Source: Watersipora subatra (taxonomy: Eukaryota > Bryozoa > Gymnolaemata > Cheilostomatida > Watersiporidae). Taken from it: 64,000 bases of DNA. This document shows positions 35,067 to 46,492 of the stretch, piece after piece; the stretch's first letter is position 1; every line of letters begins with the position of its first letter. The stretch is taken from the NCBI RefSeq assembly GCF_963576615.1, contig NC_088715.1, forward strand, positions 65,423,981 to 65,487,980. The letters run 5' to 3'. The position numbers and the translations under genes were made by a program. Below the pieces are notes generated by a model that worked only from the letters and a program-made list of their open reading frames with translations, searched no databases and was not told where the DNA came from.

Positions 35067-35690
35067 TAGCAACCTTGATATCAGTCTACATAACTTAATA
35101 CACTGCTGTAGAGAGAGAGACAAGAAGAACAGAGAAGACATCAGACAGTAGTTCTCATTATATACCATATAACACACTGCTAGATTCAACAGAAAAGTAA
35201 GGGGAGATAAATTCTATAGTTTAGATATAAACAACAAGGGTAGTTCCTCAGCTGTAAAAAGTGGTATATTTGAGTCACTAAAAAGACAGCACTCAGCAGA
35301 GTCTGCTATGAATGTTGAATAGGCTGAATAACTACTAATTCTCACTCTCTCTACTCAGGTGCTGCTGTTCACTGCTGCTTCTAGCTTTATAGTTAGAATG
35401 AATAGAAGTTATCATGATGAAACCAAACTGTTGGTGCCCTGAGTTGAGACAGAGAAATTATTACTTGTATTAAAATAGAAGAGTAAAATGGGAATATTAG
35501 TAACAACTCAAACCTTATTTTGAACACTTGAAAGTATTCTGAAACTACCAAGCATGACACGAACAGAAAACTATCAGCATCTGACCATCAACTGTTGTCG
35601 ATTGGAAAAGCACCTGATAACTGTTGTCAGGTGTCAATGCACATAGTAACTGTAGTAAAATATTAAAGTAGTGTTTACATTCTTTTTAGC

Positions 35691-36955
35691 ATGCATAAAA
35701 TAAGCTCAACAGTGATAGCCCTGGCACTGATTTGTGCTGTGACTGATGCTCAGTTTAGACGAGGAGGCTCCCGAGGTGGTCAACTTGGTCTCAGTGGGTC
35801 TCGAGCTAACCAAAGAGGAGTGAATGCAGGTAGCAGAAGAGGAATAAACAACCAGGCCTTAATATATAACCAAAGAGGAAATGGAATAGTGAGTTTACTG
35901 TTTATTCTCGGGATGTACTGCTATCTGATGAAAATTCTTCTGTTGATGAATCCATAAATTGAAGTTATCTTATTTTGTGTGACATTTGACTTGTTTCAAA
36001 GAGAAAACAGAAACAACGTTAGACAAGGCAGATTCGGTGGTAAAAATAGTGTAGGCCAGAGAGGGCAAATCCAACGTAACAACAACAGATTTGGTTCCAC
36101 ATTTACAAATGGTGGAAACTTTAACAATATAGATGCTGCTTACAACAAGGAGGAAAGCAATAAATTTCGTAAGTATGATAGATTTGATTAGTAGACTACT
36201 TTAGAAGAAAAAAACATCATTTACTTCCAATACTGATGAGCACCTTCACAGCACTGTTAGTTAAGGAGAAGGAAAGCATCTCATCTGTCTACTTATGTCT
36301 TCTCTATTTATTACAGAATTGGCCATAAACTAAGAGAACTCAAGATCAGAGAACGCTGCCTTAAGCAGTCAAAGAGGAAGCAACTTCAAAACAGGAACAC
36401 AAATTGCTGCTGTAAGTATTAATAGGGTTGCCTACCTTTTGGCAATATTTTTTAATTTTATCATGTTGTTTAAAGTGAGTAGGAGTTGTCTATTCATGAA
36501 AAATGAAAAACTCCAAGGTACATGTAGCTTGGTGAACCGCTAGTTGTTATCTGTGTTTAAAGTGTTGATTGGTGCTCTTTATAGAGCATTAAGTTTATAG
36601 CATGTGGACTTGTAGCTATTGAACAATGAATCTCTGCAATACATCGTACCTCATTGAACCCTTCTCTTCCATCTACATAAAGACTCAATGAATGATTGTG
36701 TATGTACGTATGGCCATGTAATTGTAGAATGATGGACTGCTTGCCGACTCAGCATTTCAAATTGATAGCACTGTAGACCAAGGTTTTCTTGGTCAGGACC
36801 AGATTGGGTTGGGTAGATTTTCCAACAACAATCTGAATGCTAGATCTGGCATCAATCAATTTCAAGATCAAGGATTCCACGCTAATAACCGTTTCTTAAG
36901 TAATAGCAATTTACAAAATCGTGGCTTTGGCACGTCTAGGAATGTGTTGTTTTAA
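35691..36955 (+). pseudogene. Small secreted Gly/Arg/Asn/Gln-rich protein, plus-strand copy (splice and nonsense lesions)
   Basis: Exons match the other copy in length exactly: 35691-35888 (198), 36000-36168 (169), 36317-36411 (95) and 36728-36955 (228). Signal peptide MHKISSTVIALALICAVTDA, then QFRRGGSRGG. Two lesions are visible. The acceptor before exon 2 reads TTTCAA, while the minus-strand copy has TTTCAG; the next AG lies 2 bases further in and would shift the frame. In exon 3 the codon CAA of the other copy is TAA at 36331-36333. In contrast its exon 4 is open to the far stop and ends GFGTSRNVLF. Both lesions are G-to-A or C-to-T changes. RNA could still be made. It is called a pseudogene, but a polymorphic or assembly-affected allele is possible. 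Confidence 0.72.
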
Positions 36956-37270
36956 ATGCATACTTCAAAGTAAAATTTTATGTTTTGTAGAACAATTTAT
37001 GCTTTCAGTTACTATATTGTTTTTGTTGCTATGGTCTCATACAATCATTTAAGACATTGTTGTACCACAAGTTTACACAATTTTACTTTAGCACCTACTT
37101 TTGTAATGTTTCTTTGTCATGTTTTCAAGCAAGAACTAATAAACCTTTTAAAAAGGAATTACGGTTAGATGAAGAAGGTAGAACTGTTAAAAGCTCCAAG
37201 AATTTTTCCCCTCACTACCAATAAGGCTAATATAGTTAGTGCATGAGCTCATCATTACATACACATTAAA

Positions 37271-37850
37271 TACTAACTCACTGACTTACTAATTCAAATA
37301 TGGCATCAATCTACTCACAAAAATGTTGGATCCAAGGGTTCAACTAGCTAGTACACATTTTATAATCAATTTCCATCAAGTTTTACAAGTCACCTAAAAT
37401 TGACTGGTTGACACTTTCATAACTGGCAGTGTCAGTGCGGGTGAAAAATTCCATGAAAACATTGACACGCGCTATGACCAATAACACTAGCTACTTGGTC
37501 CATAGTTAAGATTATTGTTGCTATGACATGACCACTACCGGACGTATAAGGTACCGTTTTAAGTTTTTTTGGGCGTTGCCATAGAGCCCTGTTCTAGAAC
37601 TTGCTTTCGCAGGCCACAGTCAAGTTGTTTGACAGCCATGATTGTTCCTAATTGTTTGTATAATGCAGTTATTAACATAATGAAAGGCGTAGGAGTTCAT
37701 CATCGGGCGTATTTAATAACAGGATAGCACGCCGTTCATCCAGTGTCAAAGTGCTGACAAGTGATCTCATCCTAAGCTCGCGTTTTCAAGACTCCTGCCA
37801 GCCACAGGCACAAACTATCATCTGTTGGAGCTGTTACTGAATAACAAACT
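37271..37850. other. Gene-free stretch before the TMEM272-like gene
   Basis: No feature recognised; it should contain the promoter and 5' UTR of the following gene. Confidence 0.4.
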
Positions 37851-37855
37851 GAAGC

Positions 37856-40800
37856 ATGGGAAAGGGTAAGAAAACTTTGATAGGAATCAAGCTTTATTAA
37901 TTGTTGAATTTATTCAATGACAGACGAAAAAAATTAGGAAGAGAAACTTATCAAGATTTTTGTTAGTATGCACTCCCTAGAAAACAGTGTGAACTCACAT
38001 GTACCCAGTGTGAACTAACCTGTAAACAGTGTGAACTAACCTGTAACCAGTGTGAACTAACCTGTAACTAGTGTGAACTCACCTGTAAACAGTGTGAACT
38101 CACCTGTAACCAGTGTGAACTCACCTGTAACCAGTGTGAACTAACCTGTAAACAGTGTGAACTAACCTGTAACCAGTGTGAACTAACCTGTAACTAGTGT
38201 GAACTCACCTGTAAACAGTGTGAACTCACCTGTAACCAGTGTGAACTCACCTGTAACCAGTGTGAACTAACCTGTAAACAGTGTGAACTCACCTGTAACC
38301 AGTGTGAACTCACCTGTAAACAGTGTGAACTCACCTGTAACCAGTGTGAACTCACCTGTAACCAGTGTGAACTCACCTGCAATCAGTGTGAACTCATCAG
38401 CAAAAACATTTGTCGTGAGATATTTTGCTAGAGCTTGCCATTTTACTGCAAAATTTGTGAAAAAATTTCCGAAGCGATTTTTTTGTTTTTAGCGATAAAA
38501 TCAGGGCTGAATTTGGCTTTATAAGAATTGAGTAAAGCAGACATCAAGCACCTTAGAAAAATCAACTCAGAAGCTTTGTGAGATATTTGGTTACGAGAGT
38601 GATGGAAAACGTAACTTAGTAACTTGTGTGTTTGAGCTTTGGCTTTGCATTGCTAGTCGTACATCTTGTTCTCTGTTTGTAGAAGACCCTCCACCATCTT
38701 ACGACAGCATATTCAAGGAACTATCTGACAAGAAGAAACAGTCGGATGGAGTGGTCGACTACACCAAGGAGGCTGCAGAAGTGGTCAACACCAGGATGTC
38801 GGGAGCTATTGGGTTGTGTATATGTGGGATTTTCTGCTCTCTGCTCTCCATTGCCCTTCCGGTGACAGAAATCGTTATAGGTAACCCCAAACCAAACATT
38901 TATTGATATTCAGCCAACAATGAGATCAGAAGTTTGTGTATCCGCCTAATTTTATGAAACAAAACAAACTATTCAAGATTTTGATTGGTCCAGCAAAAAC
39001 GACGTCCATAGAATTTGTGACTGACCATTGAGATACGCAATTTACCCAGATAAGCCAATCTCAAAAACTAGTGTCTCTCATCTGGTAAATTTATGGACGC
39101 TGAAAACTTTTAGGTGTTTTACTAGAAGCAATTGCAAAGGTTCTATATCCTTACTTATCTTCATAAAGGAAACCAAAGTTAGGCTTACTTGCCTTACAAG
39201 CTCGCCCCCTCCCCCATGTTATGTCATAAACCGGTTTATTCCAGTTAGTCACTTGATCCCAAGCATGTTTGATGAGCTTTTCTGATATGCTATCTAAAGC
39301 CATGCTGTTTATTTGCATATAATATATAATCTAAGGAGAAAAGATGATGATAAATGCACCAGCAACTTTTCACCCCTGTAGGCATGCTGACACTCTTATT
39401 GCCCACATACATTCTTGTTGATTACATATATACATAATATATTTATTAGCCTACATATATATGCATATACATGTATGTAATATATACATATTACATATAC
39501 ATGTATATGTACATACTAATGGATGCCCAGTGTTGCCCGAGTAATAAAAAAGTCTTTGAACAGAAAATTTATTTGTATTTAAAGGTTGACTTGCAACAAA
39601 ATTCACATTACAGTTATTTGGTATCATAAGATTCACCATGTCTTACTCTGTTGTGTTGTAGGTGCAAAATATATGGAAATGTGATTACAAGCTCTTAAAA
39701 GCTCAAAAACGAACAATTAATCGCAGCCACACGAGACCGCCCTAGTTTTGATTCGCTTTCCAAAACGGCTCAAATGGGATGTAGTTGTTACAGGATGGTT
39801 TCTGATTACACTTTCAAGCAAAATTCGTCGAAATATTTTCACAAATATATTTTACGCATTCAATAAAACCATGTCTATTGTTTTTACGCGTCTGTTTTAT
39901 CGCCATTGTAATGCTGTCACTTTTAGCACTGATATCTTATAACTTACCGTTAAAAATCGTTAAACTTTTTAACCTTACCTCGTAGGAGTATATATCATTG
40001 TCGGATAATCATGACGAGCCTGTTGGTTACCTGTGATAATCGAAAAGAGCTGCAAAAATTATGTGTGAAGTATTGGGTCACGTGATCAGATTACGACTTG
40101 ATGATTGACTAATGCTGAAAGAAAACTGTAAAGTAGCGAGCATCTATATTTGATACGGGGTCTTCAGTAAAACCCAAAGTGTTTGTCATAAACTAGTGCT
40201 ACGATAAGTTTTACATTAAGCTTTTTATTGGCCTTTCAATTCACGTGAGAACATACGTGACAAGACGATAACCAAACTGGAATGACTATGTCAGATAAAT
40301 AAACAGATTCCAATCAACGGCGGCTTTTCGTTTTTAAGCTTTTAAGAGCTGGTAATCACATTTCCACGTATTTGACACCTACAACACAACAAAGTAAGAC
40401 ATGGTGAATCTTTTGATACTAAATAACTGTAATGTGAATTTTGTTGCAAGTCAACCTTTAACATATAACAACATTTGCCCTTCTTACTTTCAAACTAAAT
40501 GTCATGAGAAAAGGGTTTTGTGTAGTTCACAATGTTTGTGAAGCGCAAACATTAAAAATCATTTGGCTAAAACAGGTTTCCATTTGCAGGTTCTCTTTAT
40601 TTGGGCCAGTGCAGCGCTCAGTACCTCCTTCCCATCTACCTAATAGTCTCTGGAGTGTTTGGCGTGGCCACTGGAAGCTGCGGTTCTGTGCAAAGAATAG
40701 CCAATCGTAAGTAAAAACTGTCTATGGACTCACTGTTTTTGGCATCAATTAAAATGCTTGTTACAGAAGAAAATGGGCTTTACACGAGGGCTTCGGAAAA

Positions 40801-43800
40801 TTAGGTTATCATGTAATGAAAAGCAATATGCTGTACCCAGGCAATAGCAAAAAATGTGCTGCACTCAGACAATATCAAGCAAGGGGCTGTACGCAGGCAA
40901 TAGCAAGTTATCTGCTGTACCTAGACAATAGCAAGCAAAGTGTTGTACACAGGCAATAACAAGCAAGATGCTGTACCCAGGCAATGACAAGCAATCTTCT
41001 GTAACCAAGCAATGGCAAGCAATGTGCTGTACTCAGGCAACAACAAGCAATGTGCTGTACCCAGACAATAACGAGCAATGTGCTTTACTCAGGCAATAAC
41101 AAGCAGACGGAAGATTCAGAGAGCGGAGAACAGAAGAGTGGAACCAAGAGTAAAGCTAGCGGGGGCTTCAGCAGTATATTTGGGCTCTTCACCTTCGCCT
41201 GGCTCATATGCGGTGAGTCCAATACACCCCTTACTTTCTATCACAAAATATACGTATTAGCTTGGCTATGTAGAACATTTTGCCAGACTTCTATTCCTCT
41301 TGCTGTCTATGCTGCATATTCTGCAAGATCAAATCGGTAGATAGTCTCATGCTTTTGCTCACCAGATTGGTTCTGGCAGACAACAAGCACAAATAAAATA
41401 CAAGGTAATGAAACAGTGTGAATATAAAAATGCAAACTACCAATTGTCACATTATATCAATATCAGTTATGAATGTGAAAAGTTGACTTCCATAATTTCC
41501 ATATATTTACGCTTGCAGAGGGCAAAAATACTGGTGAAAAATTAACTGTTTACAGAGAAAATGTTGAACTGATGAATTTATGATTAGCAAGGGATTAAGA
41601 ATGAATGATCTGGTGTAAGGATAGTTGAGAGACTTGTTTGTGTTGTTATAGTTGAGATGATCTCATCTTATGAAGTGAAATAATGCTTTTCATAGAAAAA
41701 AAATACCGACCATTCTTTGCTAAAATCTCACAGCTAAGATTGTTCGATTAGCCTAAGTATCTATTCTTACTTTGACTTATTTTTATTAATCTTACACAAG
41801 CCCCACTACAGCAAATATTTTGTGTTTCATAAATAAGTCAATATCTAGAATAAAAACCAAAAGATGCACTTTACGTGCCGGCTAGGCCTTACCATGAAAG
41901 ACATGTAAGAATTCTCTAATAGCAATATTACACCTTCTACTTCCTCAGCATCTCTCTGAGGAACACTTATGCTAACTTAAGCAGTGCTGCTGGCTCTAGC
42001 TGACTGATGGACGTGGTTTAGCTAAAAGTTAGGGGTGTTAAGGGATAATGTTACACCTTGGTCAGCCTGGCTGAGGAGGCTGACAGACGGAGTTGACCTG
42101 GCAACATAAGGTATTGAACTTTGAATTAATAAACGAATCGCTTCACAAGAATGAATCATTTAAATAGCAAACTAAAGCATTCGATTTATACTGTGCAAAC
42201 AAACAGTGCAAACAAACTGTGCAACCAAGACTGTGAATTCAGGTGGAAGGGCAAACAGAAAGGATTTACATAAATTAAACCTAATACCCTCAACTATATA
42301 TGCAAGTATGACGTTGATGGAAATTAAACAATAGCATACCTCAACATATACTTGAATAGCAGAGAATTGTACACAAATGACTCCAACTAAAGACTGTTAA
42401 GCTACCTGCTGACAGCGTGGTTAAGTAAAGCTTATATTGATTGTTACGAAGTTGAATATGGTATACCAATATACTGGTGCTGTTATATAACTGAGTCGAA
42501 CATGATATATCAATATACTAGTGCTGTTATATGACTGCGTTGAACATGGTACATCAATATACTAGTGCTGCTATATGACTGAGTCGAACATGATATATCA
42601 ATATACTAATGCTGTTATATGACTGAGTTGAACATGATATATCAATATACTAGTGCTGTTATATAACTGAGTCGAACATGATATAACAGTATACTAGTGC
42701 TGTTATATGACTGAGTTGAGCACGGTATATCAATATACTAGTGCTGTTATATGACTGAGTTGAACATAGTATATCAATATACTAGTGCTGTTATAGGACT
42801 GAGTTGAACATGGTATATCAATATACTAGTGCTGTTATATGACTGAGTTGAACACGGTATATCAATATACTAGTGCTGTTATATGACTGAGTTGAGCACG
42901 GTACATCAATATACTAGTGCTGCTATATGACTGAGTTGAACATGGTACATCAATATACTAGTGCTGCTATATGACTGAGTCGAACATGGTACATCAATAT
43001 ACTAGTGCTGTTATATGACTGAGTTGAACATGGTACATCAATATACTAGTGCTGCTATATGACTGAGTCGAACATGGTACATCAATATACTAGTGCTGCT
43101 ATATGACTGAGTCGAACATGGTACATCAATATACTAGTGCTGCTATATGACTGAGTTGAACATGGTACATCAATATACTAGTGCTGCTATATGACTGAGT
43201 CGAACATGGTACATCAATATACTAGTGCTGCTATATGACTGAGTCGAACATGATATATCAATATACTAATGCTGTTAGATGACTGGGTTGAACATGGTAT
43301 ATCAATATACTAATGCTGCTATATGACTGAGTCGAACATGATATCCTAATATAGTTACATATTGAGTAACGTGAAATCCAGTAATAATGGCCGATTCACC
43401 GTAAACTTATATCAGTTAAAAACTTGCAGATGGTTTCTAATATTTGTTAAAACATCCGAATCATAAGCAAAAAGCAAGAAATAAACCGTTATGAATTGCT
43501 CAAATGTGTGACAAGATTTTACAGTTCTAAATATTATTTAACTGATATCTTTTGTCTCTAGATTGGTAAATTATAAGTTGCTTGTACCTAATGTGTGTCT
43601 AATGTATTTGCTACTTGTAGAATAAGTTAATTCATTGCTTATAGTATAGTGTTGACCTGTAGCTACACAGGAAGCTCTCTATATGCTTCTCATGTAATGA
43701 AATTAGAGCCTTTTGCGCATATGCTGAGCTAGAATTTTCCTTTCGCAGGATCCGTCTGGGCATTTCAGATGCAAGAATGCACTTCAACCGCTGGTTTAAT

Positions 43801-44023
43801 GATCAACTCAACCGATGTCAGTTGCTTCACCAAGGATGCCGAATTCGCTGCGTCATCATTTTACTGCCACTCATTGCTATATGACTTTGCCTACTATGAG
43901 ACAATCGCTAAGTGGGCTGTCATGGCTGCCATGTTATTTATTGTCAGTATGGTTTGCTGTTGTATTTGCTGCGTTTTCTGCTGCAAATCCTCATCAAAGC
44001 AAGATGCTACAGAGATGCAATAA
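37856..44023 (+). CDS. TMEM272: TMEM272-like four-pass membrane protein
   Basis: Five predicted exons: 37856-37865, 38683-38880, 40590-40706, 41093-41212 and 43749-44023. All junctions are phase 1 and GT-AG, giving 239 residues. A cytoplasmic N-terminus carries PPPSYDSIF (PPxY, a WW-domain/NEDD4-type ligand). Four hydrophobic segments lie at about 46-69, 81-98 (YLLPIYLIVSGVFGVATG), 134-154 (FSSIFGLFTFAWLICGSVWAF) and 203-226. A charged loop of about 107-132 lies between segments 2 and 3, and a Cys-rich tail (CCCICCVFCCK) follows segment 4. The order PPPSYDS - IPIYLIV.G.FG - F.W.I.G.VW matches invertebrate TMEM272-like proteins, whose function is poorly known. Exon 1 codes only MGK plus one base and is the weakest part. 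The exon 4 acceptor sits in the last unit of a minisatellite. Confidence 0.85.
37980..38402 (+). repeat. 21-bp minisatellite in TMEM272-like intron 1, about 20 units
   Basis: Unit GTGAACTCACCTGTAACCAG plus T, with AACC/AAAC and CTCA/CTAA variants. CTCACCTGTAA on one strand contains an E-box, CACCTG. Confidence 0.95.
38881..39515. other. Gene-free part of intron 2
   Basis: No exon recognised. An ACATGTATATGTACAT-rich microsatellite occupies about 39425-39510. Confidence 0.5.
39516..39578 (-). mobile_element. Helitron-like end, decayed, interrupted by MITE copy d
   Basis: The reverse complement reads TTTTCTGTTCAAAGACTTTT, then TTATTACTCGGGCAACACTGGGC, matching 19832-19880. TTAA-MITE copy d interrupts it at a TTAA. 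Confidence 0.5.
39579..40461. mobile_element. TTAA-target MITE (family A), copy d
   Basis: Exact TTAA at both ends, followed by AGGTTGACTTGCAACA and its complement. The right flank (CATATAACAACATTTG) and left flank (AAATTTATTTGTAT) are two sides of one repeat whose unbroken relative reads ATATGTTAAATACATAAA at 17020-17037. This shows a single TTAA before insertion and TTAA on both sides after it. Confidence 0.88.
40825..41105 (+). repeat. GCTGTACCCAGGCAATAGCAAGCAA minisatellite
   Basis: About eight to nine units of 26-37 bases in TMEM272-like intron 3. The last unit supplies the splice acceptor CTTTACTCAG and the first exon bases GCAATAACAAGCA, coding NNKQ. Confidence 0.88.
41213..42425. other. 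Gene-free intron sequence
   Basis: Intron 4 of the TMEM272-like gene. Nothing recognised except short runs such as CAAACAAACAGTGCAAACAA. Confidence 0.4.
42430..43350 (+). repeat. 44-bp minisatellite in TMEM272-like intron 4, about 20 units
   Basis: Unit ACATCAATATACTAGTGCTG plus YTATATGACTGAGTTGAACATGGT. Variants (TACATC/TATATC, GTTAT/GCTAT, TTGAA/TCGAA) alternate, showing higher-order structure. Confidence 0.95.
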
Positions 44024-45460
44024 TTCCCACAGGCAGCTTTGCAACAGCGGAAACAGAGAAGACAATTACCACAAGAATCGCTTGAGTGTATTAGAAACCA
44101 GCAATCCGTTCTCCTAAACAAATTGATACAATTGGCAATCACGTTCAATTATGTTAATGAACAAACATCTTGTGCAAACCATAGCTGATGAAGATTCAAC
44201 AAACATTTAGTTCCAAATATTTTCCGTGGCTTGTAACTTTGTTAAAGCTTTAGAATATAGTTTGCTTTAGTCGCTTTTGTAATCACCCGTGTTTGACTTT
44301 CTTCAAACAAACAGATTATATGACATTAACTACCATGCAAGAACAAACGGAGCATTTGGTTTATGTTACTAGTGAGTGACTACACCATGACCACAGGTGG
44401 CTAGACAAACACAATACCAAAAGCGCCGTAGTTATGCTGGGATGTATCAGACCACTAATGTAGTAAATTGATGACTGAAGAACTGCCATTATTTTGCTCT
44501 CAACCCTTCTCTGCTCAATACCTGATTGCTGAACTAAAGTTGCTGCTTGACACTAGATGCTCACGACATCATGCTAATAGCTTAGCAACAGCTTAATATA
44601 TATATATATTACTTTATTTGCATTAATTTCATTTCAAATAGAAGTTTTTCAAATTATGCTATACAACAATAATACAACAAAAAAAGAGGGCAAAAGCCAC
44701 TAAAATCGAATGAATAGCTTATAAACTTGGTTTGAATGTTTTTGCTGCGCCAGTATTACAGCCATAGTTTTGGCCAATAAAGGTATTTGGGAGCCGAGAT
44801 CACAGTATTATTTAAGCATTGAAGTTATATTACAGAAAACTTCACAAAATTTATAGCAACTTTACAAATCAGTCAACACTACTTGATTTATATATTCTAT
44901 ATCCGTAGTAGTCTTTTGATGATATTATCATGCGATATCTATTACGCAATAGGTTTGTTTGCTTCGGATGAGGGCCAATAGAACTTGTGGCAATAATGCT
45001 CTTCGATCTTGTGGTTGTTTAGTAATCTGCTATAAAGGTGATCTGGTGATAATCGTTAGAAAACTTATCGACTATGTGACTTATTATTTGCCTCAAGCCA
45101 ATGCCAAGATATCTTATTTTGCTGTTGAACCTCATTCTTTAAACTGCTCAGTTGAAGTTACTAGACATTCGACAAGCCATCTTTACTCTACCTTCAAAAA
45201 GATCAAATACGATACTGCCAATTTGGAATGTCTCTCTAGAACGCAAGCAAGTTATAGTCTGATATGAGAGTTTGAAGACAAGAGTGGACGACTGCGATGT
45301 ATAAAGAAACCTGCTGTGTATGCTGACCTTTACATCTAGGGTTTGTCTGGCCTACATTTACATCCAAATGGTAGAAGTTTAGGACAAAAATCCTTAGAAT
45401 TAAACTTTGCAAATGTAATTATGAAGAAGGAGAGCATGAGGTAGGCAACAGAATATAGAC
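44024..45460. other. Gene-free stretch between convergent genes
   Basis: Holds 3' UTR of the TMEM272-like gene (possible AATAAA at 44776-44781). A 102-codon frame at 44959-45267 has no recognisable homology and no gene context, so it is not called. Confidence 0.4.
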
Positions 45461-45468
45461 AGGTAGCT

Positions 45469-45474
45469 TTTATT
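45469..45474 (-). terminator. Poly(A) signal for the SFT2D3-like gene
   Basis: AATAAA on the minus strand about 200 bases past the stop codon of the SFT2D3-like gene. Confidence 0.5.
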
Positions 45475-45675
45475 TAAATTTTAATGAACGGTAGCCATTC
45501 GTTGAGAGACACTCACCTACATGTACATAACACATCTTACATGTATATCAACACGCAGAACAGCAGTTGATATAAAGTGGATGATAATAAATAGCCAGTA
45601 TAGAGACGAGAAGTACTTGAGACACGAACTCATTTAGAGAGCTCGAGTGTTACAGTTGAATCAACCAAGCTTGCG

Positions 45676-46353
45676 CTATACAGGAAGAACAGCTGAGGCG
45701 GTACGAGTCGTAAAGGCATAGAATATTTTGTAGAAGAACTTGAGACCAGTCTGCCCACCAGGTATGTAACTAATAATATACCAAACCATGGCCAGTATCT
45801 GTATAACTGCGAATATGATCGTTAAAATGAAGCTTCGCTTCCACATAGAGAAGTATAACGTTGCACCAATGGTGAGAAAATAAACAATAGTAAAGGGAAG
45901 ACGATCCCCGGAGAAAAGATGTTTGAGGTGGTTGACAGGGCCCCAGAGAGCGGAAAAACTCATAAGGAAAAATAGACTACCCAATGTGTATAACAAGGCA
46001 AATTTTCTGGCTTTGACCAGCAGAAGTGGCAGGTACAGAGAGCACATGAAAAAGCAGAATAGCCCAAGAGATAAGCAAAGCATGAATCCAACTATTCTTT
46101 GTTTCTTTGACAAACTCGGAAGACAAGGGTCAGTCTTAGCCTGAGTAAACCAGCCATCAGCTTCCTCTGATGATTCTAGAAGCTTCTCCTGGTCTCCTTG
46201 AGCGCTATTGCCTGTAAAGGCAGACCAACGTTCCCCGACACTTTTACTTAGGCTATTTAGACCTAAACCGGACGAAGCATCAGACAGAAGGCTGCTTTTG
46301 GAAGATGCCTTCTCTTTGCTGCTTTTGATGTAATCTTGAAGAACGCTAGCCAT
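45676..46353 (-). CDS. SFT2D3: SFT2 domain-containing protein 3 (vesicle transport), intronless
   Basis: 225 residues. SFT2 proteins are small four-helix Golgi/endosome membrane proteins linked to retrograde vesicle fusion in yeast. The first 75 residues are a Ser/Lys-rich cytoplasmic region. TDPCLPSLSKKQRIVGF then leads into four hydrophobic segments at about 87-109, 116-137, 153-171 and 175-197. Family landmarks visible are the CLPSLS..QR entry and KARKFALLYTLGSLFFL, both close to vertebrate SFT2D3, and WGPVNHLKHLF and AMVWYIISYIPGG, which are SFT2-typical. Length is near that of SFT2D3 (about 215) and longer than SFT2D1/2 (about 160). A single exon matches the intronless state of SFT2D3 in mammals. 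M1 is followed by ASVLQDYI; no better start is seen. Confidence 0.9.
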   Translation of the reverse strand: MASVLQDYIKSSKEKASSKSSLLSDASSGLGLNSLSKSVGERWSAFTGNSAQGDQEKLLESSEEADGWFTQAKTDPCLPSLSKKQRIVGFMLCLSLGLFCFFMCSLYLPLLLVKARKFALLYTLGSLFFLMSFSALWGPVNHLKHLFSGDRLPFTIVYFLTIGATLYFSMWKRSFILTIIFAVIQILAMVWYIISYIPGGQTGLKFFYKIFYAFTTRTASAVLPV

Positions 46354-46492
46354 AGCTATCTAGTGGTGAAGATCTTAACCAGCTGTAATATAGAACCACA
46401 GAGGCTGTAAATCTGAATAGGAAAAACATAATCAAAGTGTAATACACAAGTGATTAGGTATAAAGTTATCTTCTCCTGAGGAGGCTGATGTA

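Larger units (their letters stand above)
34390..37270 (+). repeat. Right arm of 2.9-kb inverted duplication
   Basis: Partner of 30208-33120. Divergence between the arms is visible in every line, so the duplication is not an assembly mirror of identical sequence. Confidence 0.88.

Noticed and set aside
37980-38402. CRISPR-like regular array (also considered for 9661-9977 and 21640-22746)
   Set aside because: Units are head-to-tail with no unique spacers, in a eukaryotic gene context.
44959-45267. 102-codon frame that might be a gene
   Set aside because: No recognisable homology, start context or splice partner; length is within chance for this composition.
45923-46144. 73-codon plus-strand frame
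   Set aside because: Antisense shadow of the SFT2D3-like gene.
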